Assembly (NCBI GenBank): GCA_017477255.1
Contig: JAFUXB010000005.1
Span: 1-64,000, forward strand
DNA from: Bacilli bacterium
GTDB taxonomy: Bacteria; Bacillota_I; Bacilli_A; RFN20; CAG-826
Reading direction: 5' to 3'
Length of the DNA: 64,000 nucleotides
In this document: piece by piece, positions 35,556 through 43,006 of the stretch
Layout: each line of letters starts with the position of its first letter
How positions within the stretch are numbered: position 1 is the stretch's first letter
Program-made: the position numbers and the translations under genes
Notes under the pieces: generated by a model
The model's database searches: none
The model's input: only the letters and a program-made list of their open reading frames with translations
What the model was told of the DNA's origin: nothing

Positions 35556-35867
35556 CTAATCTTTATACTTGTTAATCAAGTCAGCATATTCAGTATCTAT
35601 ATTAGATAAAAGTGTCAACTTACTTGTATTTAAAGTTTGTATTTTTTGAGAAATCTCTTTATAAATAATTTGATGAACTTTGTTTAAAATTAGAGATTCA
35701 TCATATGTTTCAATTTCGACTTCACTATTAATCACTAAATTTATAAGATATAACAAAGAATCTCTATCAACCTTATCAACTTCAACATAATTTCCGTTTT
35801 TATCTAAATAATAGCCTTTCCCATCTTTAATCTTTAAGATTTTTATAGGTTTCTTTTCGCTCAACAT
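35556..35867 (-). CDS. small hypothetical protein, partner of the PHP-ATPase
   Basis: 103 aa, charged and helical (YLINLVINSEVEIETYDESL, KIQTLNTSKLTLLSNIDTEY) with an N-terminal strand-rich part (KILKIKDGKGYYLDKNG). No signal peptide or catalytic motif. It overlaps the 3' end of the PHP-ATPase gene by 41 bp in another frame, so its translation is likely coupled. It is the last gene of the island operon. Family unknown. Confidence 0.65.
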   Translation of the reverse strand: MLSEKKPIKILKIKDGKGYYLDKNGNYVEVDKVDRDSLLYLINLVINSEVEIETYDESLILNKVHQIIYKEISQKIQTLNTSKLTLLSNIDTEYADLINKYKD

Positions 35868-37848
35868 ATGATTCCTCTCCTCCTTCTAAGCTATTAATCA
35901 TTACTACATAATTCTTAATTTGAGTATTATTTACAGAAGTTAAGACTTTATTCTCTCTGTTTCCTCCGTATATAGAAAACATAGTTCCATCTGCTGTATT
36001 AACTGCTTCAGTATACAAAATATAGTTTGAATTTAAATTTCCACCAAGAACATTATTATGTGTTGATACAAATACAGGTATTTTTTTACTTATTGATGTA
36101 ATTTTATCAACAATATCAGTTCTTAAAAATATATTATCAAATGATGATTCGGGCTCATCAATCAACAACATATCATAGTTCTCAGCATCACTTAAATTCT
36201 TTTCTAAATTAAATTCAGCACGTTCACCACCAGAAACAGGATAGCCATTGGCATTTAATACCTGATAATTGATTCTAACAAAATACTTATAAATTTGATC
36301 TTTTTGTATATGCGGTTTATCTTCAAAAGAATTTAAATAATCGAAAGGATTATCATATAAATTATATGATGATGAGTATTCTCCCTTTTTTCCAACAAAA
36401 TTTTGTAGTTCTTTTGCAGATCCAAACGGTTCTCTTTTAGCTACTATTTTAAATTTTCCAATTTGATTTTCTAATAAAAGTTTAGGTTTTTTAATTATGT
36501 CAGCTATCTTTACAAACAAATTCTTCTTTATTACATCCGTAGCATATTGATTAATATCAAATGATGGAATAGCATTTTGAGATGACTCAATTGATAAAGC
36601 ACGTTGAATCTTATCAATCAATTCATTTGCTTGTTTACATATTAATTCTTCTCTCTTCTTTTCCCTATGAATTTTGACGAATTCATTTAGCATTTTAATA
36701 AGATTCTCATTGGAAATGTACTTATTAATTATTTTTTCGTATGTTCCAGAATCTAGTAAATTTGAAATAGAATCAATAATGTTTTTAGGTTTTTTATCTA
36801 TCACATATTCAAATTTTTGTTCACTAAAAACTGGGACTTTAGAAAAAGCATCATGATTATCCATATCAACAGCAAATTCAACTAATGAAGAAACATAATC
36901 GCTAAGCTTTGTTTCTTGTTCTTTATAATTAATACTTAAAACATTATTTACAATTTCCTTAAATTCAGCCAGATATTCATCGCTATAAATACTTCTATCA
37001 TTTGACATACTTTCATCAAATTTTTTGTTAGCAGCTTCTTTATCCTTTTCAATCAAATCAAACTGTTTAATATATTTAACATTATCAAAATTTTCATTTA
37101 TTCGATCTAAAGTGTATGTTTTTCCTGATGATCTCTTACCAAAAATAATATTTAACCCAGAAGAAGCTAATGTCCCGTCATCTAAAATTGGAAATAAGTC
37201 CCTCTTCTTTTTGTCATTAATATAAACCTTTTCTTTATCACGAATTGCTTCCTTCATTGAGTAAAAATCAGTAGAGTCAGTATCAATATATGTTTGTTTG
37301 TTTAATAATGGGATATCATCAGCCATCCTCATGTCACTAAAGAGTAAAGGTGTCAAAGTTCCTTTTTCTTTATATAATCTTATAAATTTTTTAGGACTGC
37401 AAACCTCTCCACAGATAAAACTAGAGCCAATTCTATCTAAAATAAATTTTTGTATTTTTGGATTTTTATCATAATGTGGGATTAATAAATACTCCTCATG
37501 ATTAGAAAATATATCCATAAAGAAATCAAGAGAAATATCATTCTTTTCTTTGAACTCATCATGTATTTTTTTACATTGCTCTTCAAATTCTTCTATTTTA
37601 GTAAAAGGAGCAACAACAATTAAATGACCACCTTCAAGAGTTACTTCTATACCAGGATAAACAGCTACATCTTTCAAGTGAATTTTTATAAGATCAAAAT
37701 TTGCTCTATCAAATAAATTATGATTAGTAATGGCTATTGCATTAATTTTCTTTTTTTGCACATATTCTGAAATTTTATCAAGACTAAAATCAAATGCAGA
37801 ATCTAAGTCTGTTTTAATTGTATGAATGTGAAAATCAATTTTTATCAT
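35827..37848 (-). CDS. PHP-domain phosphoesterase fused to SMC/ABC-type ATPase
   Basis: 673 aa. Residues 1-220 form a PHP domain with metal-ligand motifs DFHIHT, ITNHNLF, GIEVT, GGHLIVV and LIPHYDK. Residues about 230-673 form an ABC/SMC-like ATPase: Walker A FGKRSSGKT, a helical insert, signature VSGGERAE, Walker B MLLIDEPESSFD and His switch VSTHNN. Such PHP-ATPases (TrlF-like) recur in mobile and defence loci and are thought to process nucleic acid, but the substrate is unknown. The ribosome site GAAAGGGG lies inside the end of the upstream lipoprotein frame. Confidence 0.86.
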   Translation of the reverse strand: MIKIDFHIHTIKTDLDSAFDFSLDKISEYVQKKKINAIAITNHNLFDRANFDLIKIHLKDVAVYPGIEVTLEGGHLIVVAPFTKIEEFEEQCKKIHDEFKEKNDISLDFFMDIFSNHEEYLLIPHYDKNPKIQKFILDRIGSSFICGEVCSPKKFIRLYKEKGTLTPLLFSDMRMADDIPLLNKQTYIDTDSTDFYSMKEAIRDKEKVYINDKKKRDLFPILDDGTLASSGLNIIFGKRSSGKTYTLDRINENFDNVKYIKQFDLIEKDKEAANKKFDESMSNDRSIYSDEYLAEFKEIVNNVLSINYKEQETKLSDYVSSLVEFAVDMDNHDAFSKVPVFSEQKFEYVIDKKPKNIIDSISNLLDSGTYEKIINKYISNENLIKMLNEFVKIHREKKREELICKQANELIDKIQRALSIESSQNAIPSFDINQYATDVIKKNLFVKIADIIKKPKLLLENQIGKFKIVAKREPFGSAKELQNFVGKKGEYSSSYNLYDNPFDYLNSFEDKPHIQKDQIYKYFVRINYQVLNANGYPVSGGERAEFNLEKNLSDAENYDMLLIDEPESSFDNIFLRTDIVDKITSISKKIPVFVSTHNNVLGGNLNSNYILYTEAVNTADGTMFSIYGGNRENKVLTSVNNTQIKNYVVMINSLEGGEESYVERKETYKNLKD

Positions 37849-37853
37849 CTGCT

Positions 37854-38039
37854 TTATCCCCTTTCTAAAATTTTACTCGTACTTGAATCATCTTCCTCTG
37901 AATCAGTTGATAGTATTGTTATTGAAGGTTCTTTTGTATACGGATTGTTTGATATAACATTTTTGTTACTGCAAGAACACAACATTACTAAAGGAATAGA
38001 TAGTAATATAAACAATGTTATTTTCCTAAAATTCATCAT
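37854..38039 (-). CDS. tiny putative lipoprotein inside the defence operon
   Basis: About 61 aa from ATG 38039 (38051 and 38036 also possible). MMNFRKITLFILL-SIPLVMLCSCSN is a signal peptide with an LCSC lipobox, followed by a short Ser/Thr/Asp-rich tail ending STSKILERG. It overlaps the end of the winged-helix gene and ends 5 bp before the PHP-ATPase, with that gene's ribosome site in its last codons. It fills what would otherwise be the only 177-bp gap in a compact operon. There is no independent ribosome site, so coupling is assumed. Confidence 0.5.
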   Translation of the reverse strand: MMNFRKITLFILLSIPLVMLCSCSNKNVISNNPYTKEPSITILSTDSEEDDSSTSKILERG

Positions 38040-38481
38040 TAAATTTATCATTTATCCACTCAATCCATTTAATAATGGTATGAGATCGTCTTTTATACAT
38101 TTCTTCGCTTTCAAAACTGACATATGTTTTAAGCAGTTCAATAACATCGCTTCTATCTAATTTCGTTCCAAGACGTTTTTCTAAAAAATATACATGCCCA
38201 AAAACATCATGTGATACAATAATTTGCGCTAATTCTATTTCTTGTTCGGTTCTTGAGAGTTTTCTAAGTTTTTTGCCCAATAATGTGAATTCTTTTTTTT
38301 CATCAACAAAGCCTAAATACATACATGCAGATAAATAATACTGAACCTGTCTATCTGCTATTCCATCAAATAATAAACTTATCTTGTTTTTATTTTTCAA
38401 ATTGCTTTCATCTTCAATATTTAACAATGATATGACTTTATTAAAATCATCAGCTTGTGGAAATGGTATATTCTTATCCAT
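38026..38481 (-). CDS. small winged-helix-like protein of restriction-modification operons
   Basis: 151 aa. The N-terminal part contains ISLLFDGIADRQVQYYLSAC, then MYLGFVDEKKEFTLLGKKL, a helix-turn-helix/winged-helix pattern I associate with small proteins (DUF7226-like) next to type II restriction-modification genes. The C-terminal part is helical (RRSHTIIKWIEWIN) and no catalytic residues are apparent. It overlaps the dam stop by 8 bp, has AGAGG upstream, and is followed by the lipoprotein frame. It may bind DNA or act as a specificity or control factor; that is inference. Confidence 0.65.
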   Translation of the reverse strand: MDKNIPFPQADDFNKVISLLNIEDESNLKNKNKISLLFDGIADRQVQYYLSACMYLGFVDEKKEFTLLGKKLRKLSRTEQEIELAQIIVSHDVFGHVYFLEKRLGTKLDRSDVIELLKTYVSFESEEMYKRRSHTIIKWIEWINDKFNDEF

Positions 38482-39304
38482 AAATAATAACCTCTTTCAC
38501 TTTAGATCTCTTTGAACCATCACAACTTATAAATCTAAAAGCTTCAATATGAACTATCTTATATCCATTGCATTTAAACAATTCATTGACAAACTTAGTG
38601 TCATTATTGCTAATTATTACTCTACAGCCTCTATCAATTAATCTGTCACATAAATTTTTTAATCTTACTAAATCAGATTTGTTAAATCCTATTGCTGAAT
38701 AAGATGTGAAACCAGTTTCTTCATAATCATATGGTGGATCAAAATATACTACGTCTCCTTTGGTTGCATCCTCTACTGCTTTTTCAAAATCTAAACAAGT
38801 TATTTTGAACGATTTTTCATTGAGTAATCTACTAAGTCCATTTATCTTTTTTTCCATAATAATATCTGGATTTTTATATTTTCCTTTTGGAACATTAAAA
38901 TGTCCGCTAGAATTAACTCTATACAAGCCATTGTAGCAAGTTTTATTTAGGAATATAAATCTTGCAGCCTTTTCAACATTCGAAATATTATCATAATTTT
39001 TACTTCGGTCCATTTTTCTAATTCTTTCATAATAAGCATCAGAATATTTAGATTGATGAATTTTTAGTAATTCAATTAATTCGCTAGGATTGTTTTTTAT
39101 AACATTATACATATTAATTAATTCTTTATTCGAATCATTAATGACGGTTTCATTCAATTCTAATGAAAAGGCAATAGCGCCACCGCCAATAAATGGTTCA
39201 TAGTAATGTCCATTGTCTTTTTTTAACTGGTCAGGATTTATTATTTTTGATATTTGATTTATTAATAATCTTTTCCCTCCAGCCCATTTTAATATTGTTT
39301 CCAT
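38474..39304 (-). CDS. dam: DNA adenine methyltransferase, D12 class (Dam/M.DpnII type)
   Basis: 276 aa, usual length. The SAM-binding motif I region is LKWAGGKRLL and EPFIGGGAIAF. The catalytic motif IV is YFDPPYDYEETGFTSY. Later ISNNDTKFV also fits the class. Dam-type enzymes methylate N6 of adenine, typically in GATC; the site is inferred from family only. The start overlaps the stop of the DGQHR gene (TAATG) and the 3' end overlaps the next gene, so it is a core part of the operon and presumably protects host DNA. Confidence 0.93.
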   Translation of the reverse strand: METILKWAGGKRLLINQISKIINPDQLKKDNGHYYEPFIGGGAIAFSLELNETVINDSNKELINMYNVIKNNPSELIELLKIHQSKYSDAYYERIRKMDRSKNYDNISNVEKAARFIFLNKTCYNGLYRVNSSGHFNVPKGKYKNPDIIMEKKINGLSRLLNEKSFKITCLDFEKAVEDATKGDVVYFDPPYDYEETGFTSYSAIGFNKSDLVRLKNLCDRLIDRGCRVIISNNDTKFVNELFKCNGYKIVHIEAFRFISCDGSKRSKVKEVIIYG

Positions 39305-41580
39305 TAGATAGCCTCACCATTTTCATCTTTAATAAATTCACTATATATTTTCTTAATTGATTCAAACTCACTTGTAACAATAGATTGATTTAAACTGATT
39401 CTATTTTTAGCTGATTCTAAATCAGTAAGCCATTGCAAGGTATTAATTTTATTCATCTTATTGGATGGTAAAACTAAAACATCACTGCAAAAAGCTGACC
39501 AGTTTGTACCATAGTTTGCAATTTGTTTGATTTCATTAAAAGAAATATAGTCCCATTCATCGACTTCCTCATCATTACCTTGAATTTGTCTATTTACTTT
39601 TTCAATTGCAACTTTAGATATTAAATCATTTCTTAATTTTTCAGGTAAATACTTGTGCATCCATTGAGAGTCATTTCCAATTTTATCTTTCAAACGTCTC
39701 TTGATTTCATCGAGTATTTCTCCAATATATTGTGAAGCATACGGATTATTATTAACACAATTTTCCTTGACATACTCTTCAAGTTCTGGATATGTAAAAT
39801 CAGGGAACTTGGTATTAAAAGCTACCCTTAATTTATTCCATGATGTTTTCTTAGCTGCTCCGCCTTTCGCAGTTTTAATTGCATTTATCGTATCAAGGTC
39901 TAAAGTATTAATTGTATCAGCTAAATTTAATAACATGCCTTCACATTCTTTAAAGAAAGAATCACCATCATCAACTATCACCTTATTTTCTTTCTTTAAT
40001 TGGATATTGACTATATCATTAAAAACTTTAATCAAGGCAAATGTGGTATTGTTAATTGTTAAAAATCCCTCACTACCTCTATCCCGTTCTTCTGAACAAT
40101 AATCCTTAATTGTTTTAAAGCACTTAGATATAAATGGAAATAATATAGCCTCTGTCTCATCATTATCTGTCTTATCAAATGTACCAGGAGTCAGTATTTC
40201 GTTCTTACCTTTTTTGTAAATATTAAAGAAATTTGATTGCTTAAAAGCATCGTTAATATAATCTAGAGTTATACAACGCTTTGTATTTGATAAATCTTCA
40301 CCTGTAACAACTCTACCGTATAAAGGAGACTTTGTATCTTCACCCAATTGTTGTCCTAAATCTAATCGTAATGCTTCCTGCCTTTGAGCATATAATTCAG
40401 CATTCCATAATAAATCAATATTTAATGTGTTTCTAAGACCTTTAGGTACTGATTTTTGATTTTCATTTATGTCCATAAACAGTTTAACTTGTTCGTGTTT
40501 TTGCATATCAACAAAAGCCACAACAGGAACTGAATTACATGAAGCAAATTTTGAATCAGAATAACCGTATAATCTATGTTGTCCATCAATTACATATAAA
40601 GATTGATAAGTCTTTGGAAGCTTTAACGTACCCATTCTTGAAAGGTTATTATCAGTTCTGGTTGAGGATGGTTCAAAAACAACTCCTCTTCCATTTGTAT
40701 CTATGGATACAATTAAAGAGTTAGGAAAATACCCTCCTTCATTAACAAATTTTCTAATAGCTTTTAATCTATCTTTTTTAATTAGTCTTTGATATGTAGG
40801 CATTAATTTATGATTTGCTTTATTTCTATGTAAAATATATGCTAGCTTTAACAGTCTTTCTGGCTCAATTAAAAAAGTATAATAAGTCTTGTTTCCCATT
40901 TTTCCTTCAATTGCAGGAACACTTGAATTCATACCTTTAATTTCAGTTTTTGCAAATAAATTGCCCAATAATTGATATCTAGCTGCAGAACCTAAATGAT
41001 CTGACAAATCATTGTAATATCTTACTTTTTCATAATCGAAATTAGCGATTCTAAAATCTTCCATTCTCTTAATATCAGCATCACCAATAACGAAATTTTT
41101 TGTAGCGAAAATATACTTAACTCTTACTTTAGGATATTTCTTTCTAACTTCATTGGATAACCCTTTGAAGTTTCCGTTAATTGATTCAAGTTCAGTCTTC
41201 CAAGTTTTAGTATTATCTTCTTTTTCAGTTGCCTTACACTCAATTAGTAAGCAAATTTCATCATCAATAGCAATTATATCAATTTGCTTAGACGAAACAT
41301 CAGAATAATCTAATTTAAATTTATTTGTGGCGTTCATCACCTTAAATCCCATTTTTTGGAATATTAGCCAAACTTCATTTTCAAATAGATCTCCTACAGA
41401 TTTTTCTTTTTTCACAAGAGCTGAACCATTTTTATATTCTTTAAATACTTCCCAACCTTTATTGATAAATTCATCAATTTTATCTGCAGACACTTTTTGC
41501 TCAATAAATTTATTTTTTCTCTTTTTTGTAGCTTTAAGAAGTTCTTCACCAGAGACCAAATCATCCCAATTAGTAGCCAT
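39304..41580 (-). CDS. PD-(D/E)XK nuclease domain fused to DGQHR (DndB-like) domain
   Basis: 758 aa from ATG 41580, where GGGAGG stands 7 bp upstream; the frame extends to 41616 without such a site. A restriction-endonuclease-like fold (about 65-150) has GDLFENEVWLIFQKMGF, QIDIIAIDD and LLIECKATEK, i.e. the D...E-x-K metal site. A DGQHR domain follows (about 230-450) with YVIDGQHRLYGYSD and ImDINENQKSV-like text. DGQHR proteins include DndB, which regulates phosphorothioate DNA modification. The fusion of nuclease and DGQHR next to a Dam methylase suggests a modification-sensing restriction factor. Confidence 0.85.
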   Translation of the reverse strand: MATNWDDLVSGEELLKATKKRKNKFIEQKVSADKIDEFINKGWEVFKEYKNGSALVKKEKSVGDLFENEVWLIFQKMGFKVMNATNKFKLDYSDVSSKQIDIIAIDDEICLLIECKATEKEDNTKTWKTELESINGNFKGLSNEVRKKYPKVRVKYIFATKNFVIGDADIKRMEDFRIANFDYEKVRYYNDLSDHLGSAARYQLLGNLFAKTEIKGMNSSVPAIEGKMGNKTYYTFLIEPERLLKLAYILHRNKANHKLMPTYQRLIKKDRLKAIRKFVNEGGYFPNSLIVSIDTNGRGVVFEPSSTRTDNNLSRMGTLKLPKTYQSLYVIDGQHRLYGYSDSKFASCNSVPVVAFVDMQKHEQVKLFMDINENQKSVPKGLRNTLNIDLLWNAELYAQRQEALRLDLGQQLGEDTKSPLYGRVVTGEDLSNTKRCITLDYINDAFKQSNFFNIYKKGKNEILTPGTFDKTDNDETEAILFPFISKCFKTIKDYCSEERDRGSEGFLTINNTTFALIKVFNDIVNIQLKKENKVIVDDGDSFFKECEGMLLNLADTINTLDLDTINAIKTAKGGAAKKTSWNKLRVAFNTKFPDFTYPELEEYVKENCVNNNPYASQYIGEILDEIKRRLKDKIGNDSQWMHKYLPEKLRNDLISKVAIEKVNRQIQGNDEEVDEWDYISFNEIKQIANYGTNWSAFCSDVLVLPSNKMNKINTLQWLTDLESAKNRISLNQSIVTSEFESIKKIYSEFIKDENGEAI

Positions 41581-41582
41581 AA

Positions 41583-41774
41583 TTAATCCTCCCAAATAAT
41601 ATTGTTTTCTTTGCAAAAAACATCAAAAGTCATAAGTCCTTTTTTTGTAGGCCTTGTCTTTCCGTTTTCCCATCTTGAAATTGTAGGGAAAGATACATTA
41701 AGTTTTTTCGCTAATTCCTCTTGAGTAAGATTTAATTTTGCTCTAACATAAACTAACTTTTCCTTGAATTCCAT
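41583..41774 (-). CDS. XRE-family helix-turn-helix controller protein
   Basis: 63 aa from ATG 41774 with GAGGT 7 bp upstream; an extension to 41807 is less supported. The HTH is LTQEELAKKLNVSFPTISRWENG, followed by RPTKKG. The size and place, first gene of a restriction-modification-like operon and 2 bp from the next, suit a C-protein that times methylase and nuclease expression. No obvious dyad is visible in its short leader. Confidence 0.85.
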   Translation of the reverse strand: MEFKEKLVYVRAKLNLTQEELAKKLNVSFPTISRWENGKTRPTKKGLMTFDVFCKENNIIWED

Positions 41775-41953
41775 ACATTTTACCTCATTCTTTGCATAAT
41801 TAGTCATTTCTTATCATAGTATATCATCTTTTTGATAAATTGCTATATAAAGACCATTTTATCGCATATTTATTTTGTCTTTTTCTCAACATTAATGCAT
41901 TATGTTAACAAATTTCAGAATCCTTTGGAGATTTTTTGGATTTAAAAGCCTAG

Positions 41954-42159
41954 TTTTACTCGATAGCCTGACCTTTCGTGTATTTTTAGACCTTTCCTGT
42001 AAATACTTTTTAAAATACACAACTATAAGAATACAAGAGGAAAAATTGTATCACTATAGTTGTCATAAATCCTTGCTATACAATAGGCTTGATACAACAA
42101 AACAACAAAAAAGTGTTGATTTAAGGAAAATCCTTGTATCAACACAGTTGTTTCAATAT
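41954..42159 (+). repeat. about 207-bp direct repeat, right copy (island boundary)
   Basis: It contains ATAGCCTGACCTTTCGTGT at the start. A hairpin ACAACTATA / TATAGTTGT with inner ATACAA / TTGTAT lies at 42018-42062. A second hairpin GTGTTGAT / ATCAACAC with inner AAGGA / TCCTT is at 42113-42145, then AGTTGTTTCAATAT. It matches 33510-33717 at both ends and in the final hairpin. No credible protein is encoded on either strand. Confidence 0.6.
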
Positions 42160-42457
42160 AACTAAAAAACAGGAGTCTTAATCGATTTCCGTCTTTTGGT
42201 CTTTATTATTTTAAGTGTCCGATTTGGAGTTCACTTCATTATTTCTCCTTTTTTACATCCACCAATGTCTTATTAGTTCTTACACTTGGCGAAGTTGAAT
42301 TAATTACTTCAACAGGTGCACGTGAATTCTTATCCATTCATTCAAGAAGGTTATGTTCTTCACATTTTTAGTAATTTTTCTTAAACACATAATGCTAGCG
42401 TTTATCAATATGAGTATAAGATTTATGTCTAATAAAACTTATTTTGCAATCAAAAAA
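42160..42457. other. decayed intergenic region with IS remnant
   Basis: Apart from the solo IS3 end and a 32-codon minus-strand frame that abuts it (42239-42337, MDKNSRAPVEVINSTSP to VKKEK, probably the end of a lost gene), I see no functional feature here. Confidence 0.5.
42211..42238 (-). mobile_element. solo IS3-family terminal inverted repeat (remnant)
   Basis: Inward on the minus strand from 42238: TGAAGTGAACTCCAAATC then GGACACTTAA. It is the same pattern as the element end at 267 (TG-A, ACCCCAAATC, TAGACA). No transposase frame follows, so only the end survives. Confidence 0.5.
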
Positions 42458-42898
42458 CTATATATTTTTTGCTAATTTCTTTTTAAGTTCATCGCAAAGA
42501 TATTTGTATCTTAAATATTTTTCTTCATTTTTAAAATGATCTTCTCTAAATTGTTCATTTTCTAGCTTATATTCTAATTTTTTATTGCCAAATTGTTCGC
42601 TAGTTAAATCAAATACGTAGCCATCTACTACGTTATAGCAATGAAAACTTCCATCTTCTAAAGGAATTCCATAAACTTTTCCACCAAATATATCTTGAAC
42701 TAAAAATGCTGTAGTTGAACATTGTCCTACTGTTTTATTTTCTAAACTCCAATCTTTTCTAAGTCTTGGTGCACAGCTATATTCACACCAAATATCATTT
42801 AATAAATCATAAAGCTCGAGTGTAGTTGAAATACCTTTATATTCACTATTATTTTTTAAAATTTTGCTATTTTCATGACCATAAAATTTGTAACTCAT
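42458..42898 (-). CDS. YunG-like protein
   Basis: 146 aa from ATG 42898, with GAGGT upstream at 7 bp. Conserved features of the YunG family are visible: IWCEYSCAPRLRKDW, KTVGQCSTTAFLVQDIFGGKVYG, SFHCYNVVDGYVFDLTSEQFG. The family has an NlpC/transglutaminase-like look (Cys in GQC, His in FHCYN, Asp in FDLT), but no activity has been shown. It is divergent from the following BspA-like gene. Confidence 0.78.
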   Translation of the reverse strand: MSYKFYGHENSKILKNNSEYKGISTTLELYDLLNDIWCEYSCAPRLRKDWSLENKTVGQCSTTAFLVQDIFGGKVYGIPLEDGSFHCYNVVDGYVFDLTSEQFGNKKLEYKLENEQFREDHFKNEEKYLRYKYLCDELKKKLAKNI

Positions 42899-43006
42899 TA
42901 TTAATACCTCGTCTTTAATATACAATAAGAAATATTTTTGTTCAAAAAAATGATGTCAAAAATTATATATTTTAATAAAATTAAATATATAAGGAGCGAA
43001 ATTAAT

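Noticed and set aside
41902-42165. Plus-strand 87-codon frame
   Set aside because: It lies entirely in the hairpin-rich boundary repeat, has no ribosome site and its composition follows the repeat structure.
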